Shown here: positions 62,201 through 64,000 of the stretch, piece after piece
How the letters are laid out: each line of letters begins with the position of its first letter
How positions within the stretch are numbered: position 1 is the first letter of the stretch
Assembly (NCBI GenBank): GCA_016793325.1
Contig: JAEUKI010000062.1
Location: 186,001 to 250,000, forward strand
Direction of reading: 5' to 3'
Length of the DNA: 64,000 bases
DNA from: Myxococcales bacterium
GTDB taxonomy: Bacteria; Myxococcota_A; Polyangia; Polyangiales; Ga0077539
Position numbers and translations under genes: made by a program
Notes under the pieces: model-generated
Database searches by the model: none
Told to the model about the DNA's origin: nothing
Seen by the model: the letters and a program-made list of their open reading frames with translations, nothing else

Positions 62201-63235
62201 ACGACGCCGTTCGCGATCTCGGTGTTCGCCGTGGTGCTCAACTCCATCGGGCTCTTTCGCGAGGCGCACGCGTGGGGCGAGGTGGCCCTCGCGCTGCTCT
62301 CGAAGAACGAAGACCGCGCGATGGACGCGCGCACGCGGCACGTCGTGTTCAACCTCGTCGGGGTGTTCACCGTTCCGCTCTCGTCGACGCTCGACGAGCT
62401 TCGCGCCGTGGTCGAGCTCGGCGAAGACATCGGCGACCCCGAGTACGCCGCGTACGCAGGGCACGCCTTCGTCCACAACGCGCTCTACGCGGGGCGGCCC
62501 CTCGGCGCGCTGCTCGACGACGCGCGCTCGCTCGCTGCGTTCATGACGAGCTACGAGCAGTTCAACGCCCTTCACGTCCACGAGCTCTTCGTGCGCGCGA
62601 TCAGCGCGCTCGTCGGCGAGTCCGAGGACCCATCGAAGCTCGACGGCGCTGGCTTCGACGAGGCGCGAGCGCTCGACGCCTCCCGACGCGCGGGCTCTCG
62701 AAGCGCGCTCTTTCTGCAGCAGACGCTCATGGGAATGCTGCGGTTTCACTTCGGCTCCCCGCGGGAGGCGAGCGCCCTCTTCGAGGCCGCGAGGCCCTAC
62801 CTCGACGGCGTCGCGTCCACGTTTCACATCCCTGTGTTTCATCAGTACGCGGCCGCGGCGATCTGGGCGATCGACGACGGCGCGGCGCGCGACGCGCTGG
62901 TCGAGCGCGCGCGAGAGAGCGAACAAGCGCTCGAGCCCTACGCGGCCGCGGGGCCCATGAATTTTGCGCACCGAATCGAGATCGTCCGCTCGTTTCGCGA
63001 GCGTCGCGAGGGGGACCTCACCGCGGCGATCGACCGCGCCGAGCGCGCAGCGGCGGCCGCCTCGGCCGAGGGCTTCGAAAACGACGCCGGGCTCGCGCTT
63101 CGGGCGGCTTCAGCGTGGAGCGACGAGGCTGGGCACGCCGATCGCGCCGCGGCGCTTCGGGCGCGGGCTGCGAGCGCGTTCGACGCGTGGGGAGCGCGCG
63201 CGCTCGCGGACAAGTGCCGCGATCGCCAACGGTAG
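59300..63235 (+). CDS. Large Ser/Thr kinase with AAA ATPase and TPR-like regulatory region (PknK-type)
   Basis: A 1,311-aa multidomain protein. Kinase domain (about 29-335): glycine loop ISAGGMGKVYE, Lys59 in VALKTL, HLDLKPSN with Asp197, Lys199 and Asn202, DFG at 215-217 and APE at 246-248. The Arg of the usual HRD is Leu196, so it is a non-RD kinase, and an insert of about 55 residues (118-172) splits the domain. Next comes an AAA/STAND-like ATPase: Walker A GASGMGKS at 378-385 and Walker B VLLRLDDLQWAD at 502-513. The remaining 700 residues are helical, TPR-like, with no DNA-binding domain seen. It lies 141 nt after lipoxygenase 3 on the same strand. Regulation of the lipoxygenases is inferred from proximity only. 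Confidence 0.88.
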   Translation: MSTAPSKNAQTLDDRLDRATAERPVTLGNYDVVGTISAGGMGKVYEAIHRDHKSRVALKTLLHVDPERIVRFKNEFRFVADLCHPNLVPLFELGCHEGLWFITMERIDGVPLLEWVRPSTASSLESTVIDESHRRETTVAHRALPPTREQLDDAVAAPPLRAGTPTMPPSIDRVRSAFLQLARAVASLHAAGVLHLDLKPSNVLVEPTGKVVVLDFGLARLLQQTPAALDDSDESITISGTPTWMAPEQFETQALGEEADWYAIGLMLHTALTGVFPFPNATVGAVWFAKKSTVPDAPRDALPELPEDLSSLASALLRVDPSARPTGREVLAKLSGERATLVRGARSTFVGRAEERAQLLSAYERAAAGQPAIAHVSGASGMGKSALLASFSDGLAGDQRALVLRGRCYERENVPFKAFDGVIDELADALQKWPQEELFARLPVHVASLSRVFSSLLRVDAIARRARASVGASSTNSVVELRRRATSALRAVLALLCHRSPVLLRLDDLQWADADSVALLVGLLEPPVAPKLFVAASFRREEAAANTALARYFSAVREAQSAGLVELFDVRVTPLRGDESFELASHALSRLGVASEGLARRVADESAGSPFFIEELAHFAAQKLLEAPSDRAANDGALDLQLDSVLASRAAALEPTERSLVDVLSVASGPIPLDVWFSTTNAETNRLRALWTLRGQQFVHSTGAGAQDTVELHHDRIRESLYRALDSAVEASIHLRLGRALAAKGSDAPSVFAAVKHLAIARAQLSADEGRDSASLALAASRTARAAGAFRLAYDSVRAGIELLGSSPWTGAPELALALFTAAADAAYLCAEWDALDRYVDSVLEQCSDPVSRLGVWEARIDGFNARKRYADSVDTALAALRELGVELPTEPDASQVSAFVERAMRDVATVGTSGAQRLPPLRSPRTLAAMRLQSRIASATFFARPALFPVLACNGVSLSIREGVSVTTPFAISVFAVVLNSIGLFREAHAWGEVALALLSKNEDRAMDARTRHVVFNLVGVFTVPLSSTLDELRAVVELGEDIGDPEYAAYAGHAFVHNALYAGRPLGALLDDARSLAAFMTSYEQFNALHVHELFVRAISALVGESEDPSKLDGAGFDEARALDASRRAGSRSALFLQQTLMGMLRFHFGSPREASALFEAARPYLDGVASTFHIPVFHQYAAAAIWAIDDGAARDALVERARESEQALEPYAAAGPMNFAHRIEIVRSFRERREGDLTAAIDRAERAAAAASAEGFENDAGLALRAASAWSDEAGHADRAAALRARAASAFDAWGARALADKCRDRQR

Positions 63236-63256
63236 GCGTCGCTGCGGCTCAGCCCG

Positions 63257-64000
63257 TCACTCGATGGCGATCGGCGGGTGTCCCGATGATTCGAGCAGCG
63301 CTCGGATCGCGGCGCCCGACAGGCCGATGGTCCGATCGTTGGTCATCGGGTGGCATCGCACGATGGGCTCGTCCAACAGGGACGCGCTCATCGCCACGCG
63401 GACCGCGCGCTCGTGGTCGTTGAGCGCGGCGAGGGGCGTGACCGACCCGGGCTCGACGCCGAGGTGCGTTCGAAGACGCGCGTACGAGGCGAACGAGAGG
63501 TGCTTCGTCCCGAGCTTCGAGGCGAGCGACGCGAGGTCGACCGTCGCGTCTTCGGGCACGGTGACGAGCCACATCGCGCCCTTTTTGTCGCGGACGAAGA
63601 GGTTCTTCACGTGGACGCCGCGCTCGTCCGCGGGCCTGTGACGCTGGGCCTGCGCGACGGTGAACACCGGAGGATGCACTCGTACTTCGTGATCGATGCC
63701 CCGCGCGCGAAGCGCTTCGAAGAGCGCGCTCGCGGGGTCGTGCAGCGTGAGTTCGTGAGAGAGCAGGCGATCGCCGTCGAACACGAAGCGTCCGTCGAAG
63801 CGGTAGCCCGCGAGCATCTTGGGCAGCCACAGCGCGTCGTCGGCCCACATCTCGTCGTACGGAACGCTCTCGAGCGACGTCCACAGCGGGATCGCCTCTG
63901 GGGTCTCGACGGGCTCTCCCTCGCATCGATCCGACGAAAACACGTGGCAGAACAGCCTGTAGCCGTCGACGAACTCGAACGCGAGCGTCCCTCGCTCGCG
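63257..64000 (-). CDS. NUDIX hydrolase fused to prolyl-tRNA editing (ProX/YbaK) domain, 5' partial
   Basis: The minus-strand frame runs open to the window edge, so the start lies beyond 64000. The visible N-terminal part (GTLAFEFVDGYRLFCHVFSS, then PLWTSLESVPYDEMWADDALWLPKMLAGYRFDGRFVFDGDRLLSHEL) is the C-terminal section of an 8-oxo-dGTPase-like NUDIX domain; the NUDIX box itself would be upstream. It continues without a break into a complete ProX-type editing domain (LFEALRARGIDHEVRVHPPVFTV, VHVKNLFVRDKKGAMWLVTV, LSFASYARLRTHLGVEPGSVTPLAALND, CHPMTNDRTIGLS), which hydrolyses mischarged Ala-tRNA(Pro). The GTG at 63943 is inside the NUDIX domain and is not the true start. Confidence 0.82.
   Translation of the reverse strand, partial: RERGTLAFEFVDGYRLFCHVFSSDRCEGEPVETPEAIPLWTSLESVPYDEMWADDALWLPKMLAGYRFDGRFVFDGDRLLSHELTLHDPASALFEALRARGIDHEVRVHPPVFTVAQAQRHRPADERGVHVKNLFVRDKKGAMWLVTVPEDATVDLASLASKLGTKHLSFASYARLRTHLGVEPGSVTPLAALNDHERAVRVAMSASLLDEPIVRCHPMTNDRTIGLSGAAIRALLESSGHPPIAIE

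Noticed and set aside
57050..62971. Nearly 2,000-codon minus-strand frame across lipoxygenases and kinase
   Set aside because: It crosses several real genes, is Arg-rich low complexity and has no recognisable domain.

Overview
The window is high-GC DNA that looks like a chromosomal segment of a myxobacterium (phylum Myxococcota). The evidence is a Glt-type gliding or envelope gene cluster with an FHA plus AgmX/PglI-tail protein and a giant TPR protein, two Hanks-type Ser/Thr kinases, DUF507, many small lipoproteins with Ser/Thr/Asp or Gly/Ala-rich linkers, and three lipoxygenases. A Polyangiales or Sandaracinaceae member is my guess; I cannot place it more finely from sequence alone. I see no transposase, prophage or CRISPR array.

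Layout. 1-1265: a partial lipoprotein and an unknown gene (minus). 1443-4512: DUF507, a sugar-nucleotide epimerase, yicC and gmk (plus). 4516-9612: a tightly packed minus-strand run nrdR-ribD-ribE-ribBA-ribH-nusB-M17 N-domain protein. It is a riboflavin operon whose only long internal gap (ribBA to ribH) is full of interlocking inverted repeats and may be an undescribed RNA regulator. 9707-16284: a proline-rich membrane protein, a tandem pair of 89-bp imperfect palindromes, and a minus-strand set of zinc-ribbon protein, Ser/Thr kinase and an NTT/MFS-like transporter fused to HEAT repeats and a cyclic-nucleotide-binding domain. 16484-16557: a tRNA with an Ile(UAU) anticodon. 16672-20911: xerD, a site-2 protease, scpA, scpB and glyQ (plus). 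20921-21738: yraN and a Cys-rich lipoprotein (minus).

21745-46894: a 25-kb plus-strand cluster that starts with a dyad-rich AT-rich promoter region and a long structured leader. It encodes TPR envelope proteins, a small exported protein, an FHA/AgmX-tail inner-membrane protein (GltG-like), a TPR lipoprotein, a 3,666-residue TPR protein (AgmK/GltI-like) and a second protein that shares only the C-terminal module of the giant one. Together they resemble the periplasmic and cytoplasmic scaffold of the myxobacterial Glt machinery. The Agl motor and the GltA/B/C/H/J parts are not in the window.

46863-53920 (mostly minus): a crotonase-fold enzyme with RimK, a membrane protein with an M1 peptidase, tsaE (plus), a single-haem P460-like lipoprotein and another lipoprotein. 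53953-59158: three complete lipoxygenase genes, one divergent and two in tandem, sharing a small intergenic region with a palindrome flanked by direct repeats. 59300-63235: a large non-RD Ser/Thr kinase with AAA ATPase and TPR-like tail, directly downstream of the lipoxygenases and a plausible regulator. 63257-64000: a partial NUDIX plus prolyl-tRNA-editing fusion (minus). The strongest candidates for new biology are the ribBA-ribH structured gap, the lipoxygenase/kinase locus and the duplicated GltI C-terminal module.
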